Source: Streptomyces sp. NBC_00289 (lineage in GTDB: Bacteria > Actinomycetota > Actinomycetes > Streptomycetales > Streptomycetaceae). From it: a stretch of DNA of 64,000 nucleotides. The notes under the pieces were generated by a model. It was given only the letters and a program-made list of their open reading frames with translations. It made no database searches and had not been told where the DNA came from. The stretch covers positions 3,968,001 to 4,032,000 of the forward strand of contig NZ_CP108046.1 in NCBI RefSeq assembly GCF_041435115.1, in the 5' to 3' direction. Of this stretch, positions 27,982 through 35,403 are shown in pieces; the stretch's first letter is position 1; the number at the start of each line of letters is the position of its first letter. The position numbers and the translations under genes are program-made.

Positions 27982-30140
27982 CGGAGCATCCCATCTCCTT
28001 CGAGCGCCCCCAGGCCGGCGCCGACCCCGCGGACCCCCGCGGGGCGCTCCTGCGTTCCTCGACGCACTCCCCGACACCCGCCTCACCGCCTCCCCCGCCG
28101 CGCCCCGGGGCGAACGCCTTACCCGCACAGGCACGGACCGGAGAGACGCCTTCAGGGCCCGGCACGACCGCGTCCGGCACCGCCACGCCCAGCGGGCCGG
28201 GCGGCACCCCCGCTTCGCCGGGCAACGGCGTGAAGGGTGTCGAGGACGGTGGCGAGGGTCCCGAGCACTCCCAGCCCGTCGTCGCCGAGCCCGACACCCA
28301 CCGTCCGCGGCCCGCGCCCGAGAGCATCCCCGCCCAGCCTGGCACCGAGCAGCACCGCGTCCCGGTGGACCGGTCCGGCCAGGAGCGCCGTACCGGACAG
28401 GGCCTGTCGCCCGGGCAGCCCACCCCGATGCGGCGGGACGGGGACCGGCTGCGCTTCGTGGGCGCCGCGACCCGGCGGATCGCCCGGGGCATCGACCTCG
28501 ACGAGATCGTGATGGGGCTGTGCCGGGCCACCGTGCCGACCTTCTCCGACGCGATCCTGGTCTATCTGCGCGACCCGCTTCCGGTCGGCGACGAGCGGCC
28601 GGTAGGACCCCTCGTGCTGCGGCTGCGCCGCACGGACCGCATCCCGGAGGAGCGGGACACCGACGGCGGGTTCACCGCCCTCCAGCTGGAGCCGCCGGAG
28701 GCCTCGGGGCTCGACTCGATCGGCACCGAACTGTGCGAGGTGCGCACCGGCAGCGCCCTGGCCGAGGTGCTGCGCGGTGTGCGGCCGGTCTTCACGGACA
28801 CGCCCGCCGCCCGCGCCGCCCTGCCCGAACTGCTCGGCGAGGGACACGAGTTCGTCGTACCCGGCGGCCAGCGGGCCATCCTCGCCCCGCTGCGCGGCCG
28901 GCGCCGGGTGATCGGCGCCGCGCTCTTCCTGCGCCGTCCGGAGCGCATCCCCTTCGAGGCCGACGACCTGCTGGTGGCGGCCCAGCTCGCCACGCACAGC
29001 GCGCTCGGCATCGACAAGGCCGTGCTGTACGGGCGGGAGGCGTACATCGCCGACGAGCTCCAGCGGACCATGCTGCCCGAGACGCTGCCCCGGCCGACCG
29101 GCGTACGGCTGGCGTCCCGCTATCTGCCCGCCGCGGAGACCGCGCGGGTCGGCGGTGACTGGTACGACGCCATCCCGCTGCCCGGCAGTCGGGTGGCCCT
29201 GGTGGTCGGCGACGTCATGGGGCACTCCATGACCTCCGCCGCGATCATGGGTCAGCTGCGCACCACCGCGCAGACCCTGGCCGGTCTCGACCTGCCTCCG
29301 CAGGAGGTCCTGCACCACCTCGACGAGCAGGCGCAGCGGCTGGGCACCGACCGCATGGCGACCTGCCTCTACGCCGTCTACGACCCGGTGTCGCACCGCA
29401 TCACCATCGCCAACGCCGGCCATCCCCCGCCGGTGCTGCTGCACCTGGGCGGCCGGGCCGAGGTGCTGCGGGTGCCGCCGGGCGCGCCGATCGGTGTGGG
29501 CGGCGTCGACTTCGAGGCCGTGGAGCTGGACGCGCCCGCCGGGGCGACGTTGCTGCTGTACACCGACGGGCTCGTCGAATCGCGTCTGCGGGATGTGTGG
29601 ACCGGCATAGAGCAGCTGCGGGAGAAGCTGGCCGCGACCGCGCAGCTGACCGGTCCCGACCATCCGCCGCCGCTCGAGGCCCTGTGCGACGAGGTGCTCG
29701 ACATGCTCGGTCCGGGTGACCGGGACGACGACATCGCGCTGCTCGCGGCCCGATTCGACGGGATCGCGCCGAGCGACGTGGCGTACTGGTTCCTGGAGCC
29801 GGAGGACGCGGCCCCCGGCCAGGCCCGGCGACTGGTGCGGCGGGCGCTGTCCCGCTGGGGTCTGGAGGAGCTGAGCGACTCGGTCGAGCTGCTGGTCAGC
29901 GAGGTCGTGACGAACGCCGTGCGCTATGCGTCCCGGCCGGTCACGCTGCGGCTGCTGCGCACCGACGTCCTGCGGTGCGAGGTCGGCGACGACGTGCCGC
30001 AGCTGCCCCGGCTGCGGCAGGCGCGTGCCACCGACGAGGGCGGACGCGGCCTGTATCTGGTGAACAAGCTGGCCAGGCGGTGGGGCGCGACCCGGTTGAG
30101 CACGGGCAAGGTGGTCTGGTTCGAGGTGAACCGCACGTAG
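27978..30140 (+). CDS. PP2C (SpoIIE-type) phosphatase with GAF and anti-sigma kinase domains
   Basis: A 720-residue fusion protein. A disordered Pro/Gly-rich N-terminus spans about 150 residues. A GAF-like sensor follows (about 155-345), then a SpoIIE-type PP2C phosphatase (about 365-595; ARVGGDWYDAIPLPG, VVGDVMGHSM, DDDIALLAARF). Last is an RsbW-like HATPase (about 610-718; ELLVSEVVTNAVRYA, GGRGLYLVNKLARRWG). This combination can both phosphorylate and dephosphorylate anti-anti-sigma factors and thereby set sigma-factor activity. The partner sigma pathway is not in the window. GTG start overlapping the small upstream frame. Confidence 0.92.
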   Translation: MTEHPISFERPQAGADPADPRGALLRSSTHSPTPASPPPPPRPGANALPAQARTGETPSGPGTTASGTATPSGPGGTPASPGNGVKGVEDGGEGPEHSQPVVAEPDTHRPRPAPESIPAQPGTEQHRVPVDRSGQERRTGQGLSPGQPTPMRRDGDRLRFVGAATRRIARGIDLDEIVMGLCRATVPTFSDAILVYLRDPLPVGDERPVGPLVLRLRRTDRIPEERDTDGGFTALQLEPPEASGLDSIGTELCEVRTGSALAEVLRGVRPVFTDTPAARAALPELLGEGHEFVVPGGQRAILAPLRGRRRVIGAALFLRRPERIPFEADDLLVAAQLATHSALGIDKAVLYGREAYIADELQRTMLPETLPRPTGVRLASRYLPAAETARVGGDWYDAIPLPGSRVALVVGDVMGHSMTSAAIMGQLRTTAQTLAGLDLPPQEVLHHLDEQAQRLGTDRMATCLYAVYDPVSHRITIANAGHPPPVLLHLGGRAEVLRVPPGAPIGVGGVDFEAVELDAPAGATLLLYTDGLVESRLRDVWTGIEQLREKLAATAQLTGPDHPPPLEALCDEVLDMLGPGDRDDDIALLAARFDGIAPSDVAYWFLEPEDAAPGQARRLVRRALSRWGLEELSDSVELLVSEVVTNAVRYASRPVTLRLLRTDVLRCEVGDDVPQLPRLRQARATDEGGRGLYLVNKLARRWGATRLSTGKVVWFEVNRT

Positions 30141-30154
30141 CGAATCCTCGCGAC

Positions 30155-30192
30155 GAGAAAGGGCGCCCGGCGTGTGCCGGGCGCCCTTTCTC
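30155..30192. terminator. Strong bidirectional terminator between SpoIIE phosphatase and PBP genes
   Basis: Perfect 17-bp stem (GAGAAAGGGCGCCCGGC with its complement) around GTGT, ending in CTTTCTC; placed between converging genes. Confidence 0.9.
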
Positions 30193-30198
30193 ATGCGC

Positions 30199-32574
30199 TC
30201 ACTGTCCGAGGTCCGGATCGAGTGGATCCTCGGATTCGCCGTCCGTCGGCGAGGTCTCCGGATCCGTCGGCTCCTCGCTCGTCTCCGGAGCGGTCGGCGT
30301 CGATGACGTCGGCGGCTCGCTGGTGGGCGTGTCCGAGGGCGAGGGTTCGGACGTCGGCGACTTCGAGGGCGGGCTCTGCGACGGCGACGAGGTCGGCGAC
30401 TGCGAGGGCGTCGCCGTCGGGGTCGGCTGCACCGCCGCGCCCTGGTCGGTCTTCAGGTCGAACTTGGTGACCTTGGTCTGCACCCCGAAGGTGTACGTCG
30501 CCCAGATCTGCGCCGGGTAGCCGCCGCCGTTGATGCGGCCGGGGCTCGGGATGAGGCCGGTCGCGCCGGTCAGGGGCACCTGGGCGTGGGACTTGTTGCT
30601 CTCGCCGAACAGGCCGACCGAGGTGACCAGGCTCGGCGTGAAGCCGGTGAACCAGGCCGACTTGTTGTTGTCGGACGTACCCGTCTTGCCCGCGACCTTC
30701 TGCCCGTCGCGCTTGGGGTTGTCCCGGACGGAGGTCCTGGCCGTACCGTCGTCGACCACGCCGGTGAGCACCGAGGTCACCGAGTCGGCGGCCTCGCGGC
30801 TGACGACCTGCTCCCCGATGGGATTCGGGAGCTGGACCTTGCGGCTGCTGTTCTGCACCGACTTGATGATCGTCGGCGTGACCTTCTTGCCGTGGTTGTC
30901 GAGGGTCGCGTAGACGCCTGCCATCTCCAGGGGGCTCGCGCCCATGGTGCCCAGGGTCTGCGCGGGCACCGCCTTCAACCCGGAGGTGTCCATGCCCAGG
31001 TCGCCCGCGACCTTGAGCACGTTGTCCATGCCGACGTCGACGCCCAGTTGCGCGAAGACGGAGTTGATGGACTTGTTCATGGCCGTCTGGACGGTGACGT
31101 CCCCGTAGTTCTGGTCGTCCTCGTTCTCCGGGGCGAAGGCGATGTCGCTGCCCTTGACGGGGCGCTTGCTCGTGCCGTCGTAGATCGTGTTGGCCGTGAT
31201 CTCCTTGCCGTCCTGCGTCTCGGCGCCCTCGTCGAGGGCGGCGGCGAGGATGACCGGCTTGAAGGTGGAGGCCGGCTGGTAGTCGCGGCGGGTGGCGTTG
31301 TTCGTGAAGTGCTTCAGGTAGTCCACGCCGCCGTACATCGCGACGACCGCGCCCGTCTTCGGGTCGACCGAGACGGCCCCGGGCTGCACGTCCCCGTCGA
31401 CCTTGCGCTTCTTCTTGTCCAGCTTGCTGGTCAGCTGGTCCTTGACCGACCTCTCCAGCGCCGCCTGCTTCTCCTTGTCGATGTTGAGCGTGATGGTCCA
31501 GCCGCCGGCCTCGACCATCGCCTCGGCCTGCTTGGCGTCCTCGGCGCTGCCCTGGGCGATGAGCTGCTTCTCCAGCGAGTTGTTCGCCGCGTCCACCAGG
31601 TAGCCGATCTGGCCCTTCTTGCCGGCCGAGGGCTTGGGGCCCTTGGGCACCGGGAACTTCAAGCCGTCCCGCTCGGACTTGTCCAGCCAGCCCTGCCCGA
31701 CCATGTTGTCGAGGACGTAGTTCCAGCGCGCCTTGACCAGCTTCTTGCCGGTGTCGGTGGCGACGGCCCAGTCGTACTGGCTCGGCGCCTGGAGCAGCGC
31801 GGCGAGGTAGGCGCCCTGCGCCACGGTGAGCTTGCCGGCGTCGCGCCGGTAGTAGCACTGGGCGGCGGCCTGGATGCCGTAGCAACCGCGGCCGTAGTAG
31901 CTGGTGTTGATGTAGCCGGCGAGGATGTAGTCCTTGGACTTCTCGCGGTCCAGCTTGAGCGAGATGACCATTTCCTTCAGCTTGCGCGTGACGGTCTGGT
32001 CCTGGGTCAGGTAGTAGTTCTTGACGTACTGCTGGGTGATCGTCGAGCCGCCCTGCGCGCCCTTGCCGGACAGCGTGTTGAGCATGCCGCGCGCGGTGCC
32101 CTTGAGGTCGATGCCGGCGTCGTTGTAGAAGGTCTTGTTCTCGGCGGCGACGAAGGTCCGCTGGACACCCTTGGGGATCTGCGAGAGGGCCACGACCTCG
32201 CGGTTGACGTCGCCGTCCCGGGTCAGGGTCGTGCCGTCGCTGTACTTGTAGACGTTGCTCTGGAGCTTGGCGTCGGCGTTTCCGGCGGGGATGCCGATCA
32301 TCATGTACAGCACGACGAAGGCGCCGATGCCGAGCAGGCACAGGCCGAAGAAGGTCCCCAGGATCTTCTTCCAGGTGAACATCCTGCGTATCAGGCTCTT
32401 GTCGCCTTTGCCCGTCTTACCGCCCCGCCCCGCCTTGGCGCTCTTCCTGGCCGCCGCCCGGCCCTGGCCGACGACGGTCGGCTCGGCTTCCATGACCGCC
32501 TGCGACGAGCGGCTCCTCGGCGCCGCGCGGCGACCACCGCGCTGCCGCGCTCGTCTCTCTTCCGCTCGCCCCAT
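30199..32574 (-). CDS. Bifunctional penicillin-binding protein (class A, PonA-like)
   Basis: Membrane enzyme that polymerises and cross-links peptidoglycan. Order: basic cytosolic N-terminus, one membrane segment (ILGTFFGLCLLGIGAFVVLYMM), GT51 glycosyltransferase domain (AAENKTFYNDAGID, GGSTITQQYVKNYY), then the transpeptidase with STFK, SIN and KTGTS motifs. The family's ED pair before the F-x-x-H motif reads EN here, a mild variation. A Ser/Thr/Pro/Glu-rich tail of about 80 residues follows. I chose the ATG at 32574 (MGRAEERR), a common Streptomyces start; a GTG or ATG 13 codons upstream is possible. Confidence 0.93.
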   Translation of the reverse strand: MGRAEERRARQRGGRRAAPRSRSSQAVMEAEPTVVGQGRAAARKSAKAGRGGKTGKGDKSLIRRMFTWKKILGTFFGLCLLGIGAFVVLYMMIGIPAGNADAKLQSNVYKYSDGTTLTRDGDVNREVVALSQIPKGVQRTFVAAENKTFYNDAGIDLKGTARGMLNTLSGKGAQGGSTITQQYVKNYYLTQDQTVTRKLKEMVISLKLDREKSKDYILAGYINTSYYGRGCYGIQAAAQCYYRRDAGKLTVAQGAYLAALLQAPSQYDWAVATDTGKKLVKARWNYVLDNMVGQGWLDKSERDGLKFPVPKGPKPSAGKKGQIGYLVDAANNSLEKQLIAQGSAEDAKQAEAMVEAGGWTITLNIDKEKQAALERSVKDQLTSKLDKKKRKVDGDVQPGAVSVDPKTGAVVAMYGGVDYLKHFTNNATRRDYQPASTFKPVILAAALDEGAETQDGKEITANTIYDGTSKRPVKGSDIAFAPENEDDQNYGDVTVQTAMNKSINSVFAQLGVDVGMDNVLKVAGDLGMDTSGLKAVPAQTLGTMGASPLEMAGVYATLDNHGKKVTPTIIKSVQNSSRKVQLPNPIGEQVVSREAADSVTSVLTGVVDDGTARTSVRDNPKRDGQKVAGKTGTSDNNKSAWFTGFTPSLVTSVGLFGESNKSHAQVPLTGATGLIPSPGRINGGGYPAQIWATYTFGVQTKVTKFDLKTDQGAAVQPTPTATPSQSPTSSPSQSPPSKSPTSEPSPSDTPTSEPPTSSTPTAPETSEEPTDPETSPTDGESEDPLDPDLGQ

Positions 32575-32759
32575 GAGTCGCTTCGCTCCGCTTCCTACTC
32601 GGCAGTCACGCACGTTCGTGGCCCAGGTCAGCTCAGAAAGCTAACACCGCTGTCTATGACAAAGGGCCCGAGATCCGGTCTTTCGCGGGGGTGAGAATCA
32701 GCACCCATGTCAACGGAACCGACGAACGACAGCGGCCGAGGGTTGCCCGGAAGGGGCGG

Positions 32760-32783
32760 TATCACGTTAAAGTGATATCACTT
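32760..32783. promoter_or_regulatory. Overlapping palindromes, likely operator of the SPFH-RHH operon
   Basis: A perfect 14-bp palindrome AAGTGATATCACTT (32770-32783) overlaps a second inverted repeat TATCAC-GTTAAA-GTGATA (32760-32777). It lies 63 nt before the SPFH start codon, in an A/T-rich promoter-like stretch. The ribbon-helix-helix protein encoded at the end of the operon is the obvious candidate to bind it (inference). Confidence 0.65.
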
Positions 32784-32845
32784 AGCTAGACCGGAGCTAT
32801 GCCTCGACGGCAGCGGCTCCGCACCGACGAAACGGGGGGACCTCC

Positions 32846-33781
32846 ATGTCCACACACGCTTCCCAGACCACCGCGGACGTACCCGAGATGCCCGCGCCCC
32901 GCGTGCGGGAGTTCACCGCGCACAGCATCGGCGGCGGGCTCGCGCTGCTGCTCGGGCTGGTCGGACTGCTGCTCGGCGCCGGGATGATCGTCGCCGCGAC
33001 GGCCGTGACCGGCTCGGGCGCCAAGGCCGCGCTGATCGTCGTCGGCGTCCTGATCGGCATCGCCGCGTTCCTCGCGATGTGCGGACTGAACACGGTGGCG
33101 CCGGGCGAGGCACGGGTCGTCCAGCTCTTCGGCCGGTACCGGGGGACGATCCGCGAGGACGGCCTGCGCTGGGTGAACCCCTTCACCTCGCGGACGAAGG
33201 TCTCGACCCGCGTCCGCAACCACGAGACCGCCGTCCTCAAGGTCAACGACGCCTACGGCAACCCGATCGAGCTCGCCGCGGTCGTGGTGTGGAGGGTCGA
33301 GGACACCGCCCAGGCCACCTTCGAGGTGGACGACTTCCTGGAGTTCGTCGCCACCCAGACCGAGGCGGCCGTACGGCACATCGCGATCGAGTACCCCTAC
33401 GACGCGCACGACGAGAACGGACTCTCGCTGCGCGGCAACGCCGAGGAGATCACCGAGAAGCTCGCCGTCGAACTGCACGCGCGCGTGGAGGCGGCCGGCG
33501 TGCAGATCATCGAGTCGCGGTTCACGCATCTCGCGTACGCTCCCGAGATCGCCTCGGCGATGCTCCAGCGACAGCAGGCCGGAGCGGTCGTGGCGGCCCG
33601 GCGGGAGATCGTGGACGGAGCGGTGGGGATGGTCGAGGCGGCGCTCGCCCGGATCGCCGAGCGGGGCATCGTGGAGCTGGACAGCGAACGCAAGGCGGCG
33701 ATGGTGTCGAACCTGATGGTGGTGCTGTGCGGCGACCGGGCACCGCAGCCGGTCCTCAACACCGGGACCCTCTACCAGTGA
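32846..33781 (+). CDS. SPFH/Band 7 (stomatin-like) membrane protein
   Basis: A 311-residue protein with two N-terminal membrane segments (GGGLALLLGLVGLLLGAGMIV and AALIVVGVLIGIAAFLAM, residues 30-85). A Band 7 domain follows (PGEARVVQLFGRYRGTIREDGLRWVNPF onward) and then a helical region rich in Ala/Glu (RQQAGAVVAARREIVDGAV). Such proteins form oligomeric membrane microdomain scaffolds. GGGGGGACCTCC precedes the ATG. It shares a stop/start overlap (GTGA) with a small DNA-binding protein gene, suggesting autoregulation of the pair. Confidence 0.9.
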   Translation: MSTHASQTTADVPEMPAPRVREFTAHSIGGGLALLLGLVGLLLGAGMIVAATAVTGSGAKAALIVVGVLIGIAAFLAMCGLNTVAPGEARVVQLFGRYRGTIREDGLRWVNPFTSRTKVSTRVRNHETAVLKVNDAYGNPIELAAVVVWRVEDTAQATFEVDDFLEFVATQTEAAVRHIAIEYPYDAHDENGLSLRGNAEEITEKLAVELHARVEAAGVQIIESRFTHLAYAPEIASAMLQRQQAGAVVAARREIVDGAVGMVEAALARIAERGIVELDSERKAAMVSNLMVVLCGDRAPQPVLNTGTLYQ

Positions 33782-34011
33782 CGGACACCCCCGAGGGCGA
33801 AGCCCCGCAGCGTCGGCCGCAGCAGCGCAAGCAGGTGCTGCTGCGGCTGGACCCGCTGGTGCACGAGGCGCTCGCGCGCTGGGCCGGGGACGAGCTGCGG
33901 TCGGCGAACGCGCAGATCGAGTTCCTGTTGCGCCGGGCGCTGAAGGAGGCGGGCCGGCTGCCCGGCGAGGCCGGCCCGCAGCCCCGCCGCGGGCGACCGC
34001 CGAACAGCTGA
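33778..34011 (+). CDS. Small ribbon-helix-helix (Arc/HicB-like) protein
   Basis: 77 residues, GTG start overlapping the SPFH stop as GTGA. The core KQVLLRLDPLVHEALARWAG then DELRSANAQIEFLLRRALKEAG is a typical ribbon-helix-helix: one beta strand, two helices, dimeric DNA binding. A Pro/Arg-rich tail follows (PQPRRGRPPNS). Arc-type proteins bind palindromes, and a good one lies upstream of the operon at 32760-32783. No toxin-like gene follows, so an autoregulator of the SPFH gene is more likely than an antitoxin. Confidence 0.8.
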   Translation: MTDTPEGEAPQRRPQQRKQVLLRLDPLVHEALARWAGDELRSANAQIEFLLRRALKEAGRLPGEAGPQPRRGRPPNS

Positions 34012-34153
34012 GGCCGGTCGCCGACCGGTCGTCGGACAGCTGGGGCCGCTGGACAGGCCGGGCCGGTCGCCGGACAGCCGGCGTGTAGCAGAACCGTGAC
34101 AATGGCGCCTCACCTGCGCGCCCGTACACCCCGCCATGATCCGCGCACTCCAC

Positions 34154-34192
34154 GTATACATGCCGCGTATACACGCTGTGTACAGTGCTCGC
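34154..34192. promoter_or_regulatory. PadR operator/promoter with repeated GTATAC
   Basis: GTATACATGCCGCGTATAC followed by GTGTACAG, just before the PadR start codon. Repeated palindromic GTATAC/GTGTAC cores fit an autoregulatory PadR-type site covering the promoter. No biochemical support. Confidence 0.5.
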
Positions 34193-34717
34193 ATGTCCAT
34201 CGGTCACACCCTCCTGGGACTCCTGGAGTCCGGGCCCCGCCACGGTTACGACCTGAAGCGGGCCTTCGACGAGACGTTCGGTCACGACCGGCCGCTGCAC
34301 TACGGCCAGGTCTACTCGACGATGTCCCGGCTGCTGAAGCACGGGCTCGTCGAAGTCGACGGCATCGAGGCCGGCGGCGGCCCGGAGCGGAAGCGGTACG
34401 CGATCACCGAGGCCGGGATCACCGACGTACAGCGGTGGCTCGCGACGCCGGAGAAGCCCGAGCCGTACCTCCAGTCCACGCTCTACACCAAGGTCGTCCT
34501 CGCCCTGCTCACCCGGCGTGACGCGGCCGACATCCTCGACACCCAGCGCGCCGAGCACCTGCGGATGATGCGGATCCTCACCGACCGCAAACGCAAGGGC
34601 GATCTGGCGGACCAGCTGATCTGCGACCATGCCCTGTTCCATCTCGAGGCCGACCTGCGCTGGCTGGAGCTCACCGCGGCCCGTCTCGACAAGCTCGCCG
34701 AGGCGGTGGCCCCATGA
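34193..34717 (+). CDS. PadR-family transcriptional regulator
   Basis: A 174-residue PadR protein. The winged helix (LLGLLESGPRHGYDLKRAFDE, read in parts: HTLLGLLESGPRHGYDL and HYGQVYSTMSRLLKHGLVE) is followed by the antiparallel-helix dimerisation region. I chose the ATG at 34193 because the family N-terminus begins there; it lies very close to the operator, so the leader is short. Heads a three-gene operon with an ABC ATPase and an FtsX-type permease, joined by ATGA overlaps. It most likely represses this transporter until a drug or peptide ligand appears. Confidence 0.9.
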   Translation: MSIGHTLLGLLESGPRHGYDLKRAFDETFGHDRPLHYGQVYSTMSRLLKHGLVEVDGIEAGGGPERKRYAITEAGITDVQRWLATPEKPEPYLQSTLYTKVVLALLTRRDAADILDTQRAEHLRMMRILTDRKRKGDLADQLICDHALFHLEADLRWLELTAARLDKLAEAVAP

Positions 34718-35403
34718 CACATCCGGCTGGTTCCCTGCTCGCGGCCGACGGCCTGCGCAAGGCCTACGGCCCCACCGTCGCCCTCGACGGCGCCGAGTTC
34801 TCCATCCACCCCGGCGAGGTCGTCGCCGTGATGGGCCCCTCCGGGTCCGGCAAGTCGACGCTGCTGCACTGTCTCGCCGGCATCGTGCCGCCCGACTCCG
34901 GCTCGATCAACTACGACGGCCGCGAGATGGCGACGATGAGCGACACCCAGCGCAGCGCGCTCAGGCGCTCGGAGTTCGGGTTCGTCTTCCAGTTCGGCCA
35001 GCTCGTGCCCGAACTCACCTGCGTGGAGAACGTGGCGCTGCCGCTGCGGCTCAACGGGACCTCCCGGAAGGAGGCCGAGCGCGCCGCCCTCACCTGGATG
35101 GAGCGGCTCGAGGTCGACGACCTGCGGGTCAAGCGGCCCGGCGAGGTGTCCGGCGGCCAGGGGCAGCGGGTCGCCGTGGCGCGGGCGCTGGTCACCGACC
35201 CGCGTGTGGTCTTCGCCGACGAGCCCACCGGCGCCCTCGACTCCCTCAACGGCGAGCGGGTGATGGAGCTGCTCACCGAGGCCGCCCGCTCGGCCAACGC
35301 GGCCGTCGTGCTCGTCACGCACGAGGCCCGGGTGGCCGCCTACTCCGACCGCGAGATCGTCGTACGGGACGGGAAGTCCCGGGACATGGAGCGCGTCGTA
35401 TGA
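34714..35403 (+). CDS. ABC transporter ATP-binding protein (MacB/LolD type)
   Basis: A 229-residue ATPase with Walker A GPSGSGKST (residues near 47), signature VSGGQGQRVAVARAL, Walker B VVFADEPTGALDSLN and H-loop VTHEARV. It belongs to the MacB/LolD/FtsE-like group that partners FtsX-type permeases, here the gene directly downstream with an ATGA overlap. Likely role: mechanotransmission, export or antimicrobial-peptide resistance. Confidence 0.93.
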   Translation: MTHPAGSLLAADGLRKAYGPTVALDGAEFSIHPGEVVAVMGPSGSGKSTLLHCLAGIVPPDSGSINYDGREMATMSDTQRSALRRSEFGFVFQFGQLVPELTCVENVALPLRLNGTSRKEAERAALTWMERLEVDDLRVKRPGEVSGGQGQRVAVARALVTDPRVVFADEPTGALDSLNGERVMELLTEAARSANAAVVLVTHEARVAAYSDREIVVRDGKSRDMERVV

